This document shows, one piece after another, positions 4,134-5,131 of a DNA stretch of 5,131 bases. The DNA is from Dietzia timorensis. GTDB taxonomy: Bacteria; Actinomycetota; Actinomycetes; Mycobacteriales; Mycobacteriaceae. The DNA lies in contig NZ_DYXM01000183.1 in the NCBI RefSeq assembly GCF_020742175.1, positions 1-5,131 of the forward strand, given 5' to 3'. Each line of letters opens with the position of its first letter. The stretch's first letter is position 1. A program made the position numbers and the translations under genes. Below the pieces are notes generated by a model. It made no database searches and was not told where the DNA came from. It was given only the letters and a program-made list of their open reading frames with translations.

Positions 4134-5131
4134 ATGAATTCTTCGGCCCCCGATTCGACAGCATCTTCCGGAGCATCCGGTTCGCAGCAAGCGGCCCGCC
4201 CCGGGCTGACGCCGCGCGGCCGTGTTGCCGCGGCCGCCGGTTCGCTGGCCACGTGGGCCTCGCGGGTGAGCGGGCGCGGCTCGGGCGGCATGATCGGCGG
4301 GCTCGTCTCGCTCAAGCTCGACCCGAATCTCATGGCTCAGCTGGCGGCGGGGCGGCGCAGCGCGCTCGTCACCGGCACGAACGGCAAGTCGACGACGACT
4401 CGGATGCTCGCGGCCGCGATGCGGACGATCGGCCCGGTCGCCTCGAACGCGAACGGCGACAATATGGATGCGGGCATCGTCTCCGCGCTTACCGCCGATC
4501 GTGAGGCGCCGCTGGCCGCGATCGAGGTGGACGAGCTGCACACCCCGCAGGTCGCGGAGAACACGCGGCCCGAGGTCATCGTCATGCTCAACCTCACCCG
4601 CGACCAGCTCGACCGGGTGGGCGAGATCAACAGCATCGAGCGGCGCCTGCGAGCGGGGGTCGAGGCGAATCCTCAGGCGACGATCGTCGCCAACTGCGAC
4701 GACGTGATGGTCACCTCCGCCGCCTTCGACCACCCGAACGTCGTGTGGGTCGCCGCGGGCAATGCATGGACGGGCGACTCGGTGAGTTGCCCGCGTACCG
4801 GTTCCGCGGTGGTCCGCTCCACCGAGTCGGGCGTCTCCGGCGCCACCGAGATGCATTGGCACGCGACCGCCACCATGCCCGGCGGCGCCCGCTTCGAGCG
4901 CCCGACACCCGCGTGGTGGGTCGACGACACCCACATCCACGGGGCGGACGGGTTCTCCGCGCCGATGGAGCTGGCGCTCCCCGGCCGCGCGAACCGCGGC
5001 AACGCGGCGCAGGCCGTCGCGGGTGCCGTGGCGATGGGTGCCGATCCGCAGCGCGCGGTCGAGGCGGTCGGGAAGGTGTCTGACGTCGCCGGCCGCTATT
5101 CCACGGTCACCCTCGGCGAGCAGGAGGCGCA
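4134..5131 (+). CDS. murT: MurT, Mur-ligase-like subunit of lipid II isoglutaminyl synthase (3' end outside window)
   Basis: This gene encodes the first 332 residues of MurT, usually 410-440 long. With the glutaminase GatD, MurT uses ATP and glutamine-derived ammonia to amidate the alpha-carboxyl of D-Glu in lipid II on the cytosolic face of the membrane. Seen in order: a Ser/Ala/Gly-rich tail (1-25); the family's GRGSGGMIGGLV segment (47-58); the P-loop TGTNGKSTTTR (80-90, Lys85); NGDNMDAGI; the Mur acidic motif AAIEVDE; LNLTRDQLDR; and VANCDDVMV, where most members have NADD. Then comes VWVAAGNAW, and near the window edge AGRY, the start of the MurT-specific C-terminal region. The zinc-ribbon segment is unusual: only Cys219 of the expected four cysteines is left (CPRTG in place of CPxCG, WHATATMPGG in place of WxCxxCG), while the flanking RPxPxWW is kept. 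ATG 4134 is supported by the -10 eight bases upstream. gatD is expected just downstream. Confidence 0.94.
   Translation, partial: MNSSAPDSTASSGASGSQQAARPGLTPRGRVAAAAGSLATWASRVSGRGSGGMIGGLVSLKLDPNLMAQLAAGRRSALVTGTNGKSTTTRMLAAAMRTIGPVASNANGDNMDAGIVSALTADREAPLAAIEVDELHTPQVAENTRPEVIVMLNLTRDQLDRVGEINSIERRLRAGVEANPQATIVANCDDVMVTSAAFDHPNVVWVAAGNAWTGDSVSCPRTGSAVVRSTESGVSGATEMHWHATATMPGGARFERPTPAWWVDDTHIHGADGFSAPMELALPGRANRGNAAQAVAGAVAMGADPQRAVEAVGKVSDVAGRYSTVTLGEQEA

Noticed and set aside
3954..4940. A 328-codon minus-strand open frame across the end of the lipoprotein gene and murT
   Set aside because: The plus strand here encodes MurT with P-loop and ligase motifs; the minus-strand translation is an Arg/Gly/His-rich product without a domain.

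Overview
The window is GC-rich (about 65-70 %) and strongly biased to G/C at third codon positions, with GTG and TTG starts next to purine-rich ribosome binding sites. The last gene is an actinobacterial-type murT, apparently read from a leaderless transcript. Together these point to a high-GC actinobacterium, plausibly in or near the Corynebacterium/Dietzia/Brevibacterium groups; the genus cannot be fixed from the sequence. It looks like ordinary chromosome: no insertion sequence, integrase, CRISPR array, tRNA or rRNA was seen.

Layout. Positions 1-618 hold two minus-strand genes in what is probably one transcript: a four-helix membrane protein of the 'phage holin superfamily IV' type (172-618), then 15 bases later the first 52 codons of a NUDIX hydrolase that leaves the window at base 1 (1-156). 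A divergent spacer (619-730) carries overlapping -10-like hexamers on both strands. It leads rightward into a small Sel1/TPR-like repeat protein (731-1177). That gene converges on a class-III PLP-dependent aminotransferase on the minus strand (1213-2571). The two stop codons lie in the arms of a perfect 10-bp inverted repeat, a possible shared terminator. A 195-bp divergent spacer (2572-2766) with several dyads separates the aminotransferase from a secreted serine hydrolase/beta-lactamase-fold lipoprotein (2767-4041). A GC-rich hairpin (4072-4095) then precedes the 5' four-fifths of murT (4134 to the window end).

How the genes relate. Two genes concern the cell envelope: MurT is the ATP-using subunit of the MurT-GatD enzyme that amidates D-glutamate of lipid II, and the lipoprotein has the SxxK/SDN/KTG active-site motifs of penicillin-recognising enzymes. 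They appear to be separate transcription units. The aminotransferase, the Sel1-like protein and the membrane protein/NUDIX pair have no evident functional link to them.

There is no convincing new multi-gene system here. The items most worth a second look are the MurT that has lost most of its zinc-ribbon cysteines, its leaderless start, the beta-lactamase-like lipoprotein without a recognisable general-base Glu, and the stop-codon-spanning palindrome between the convergent genes.
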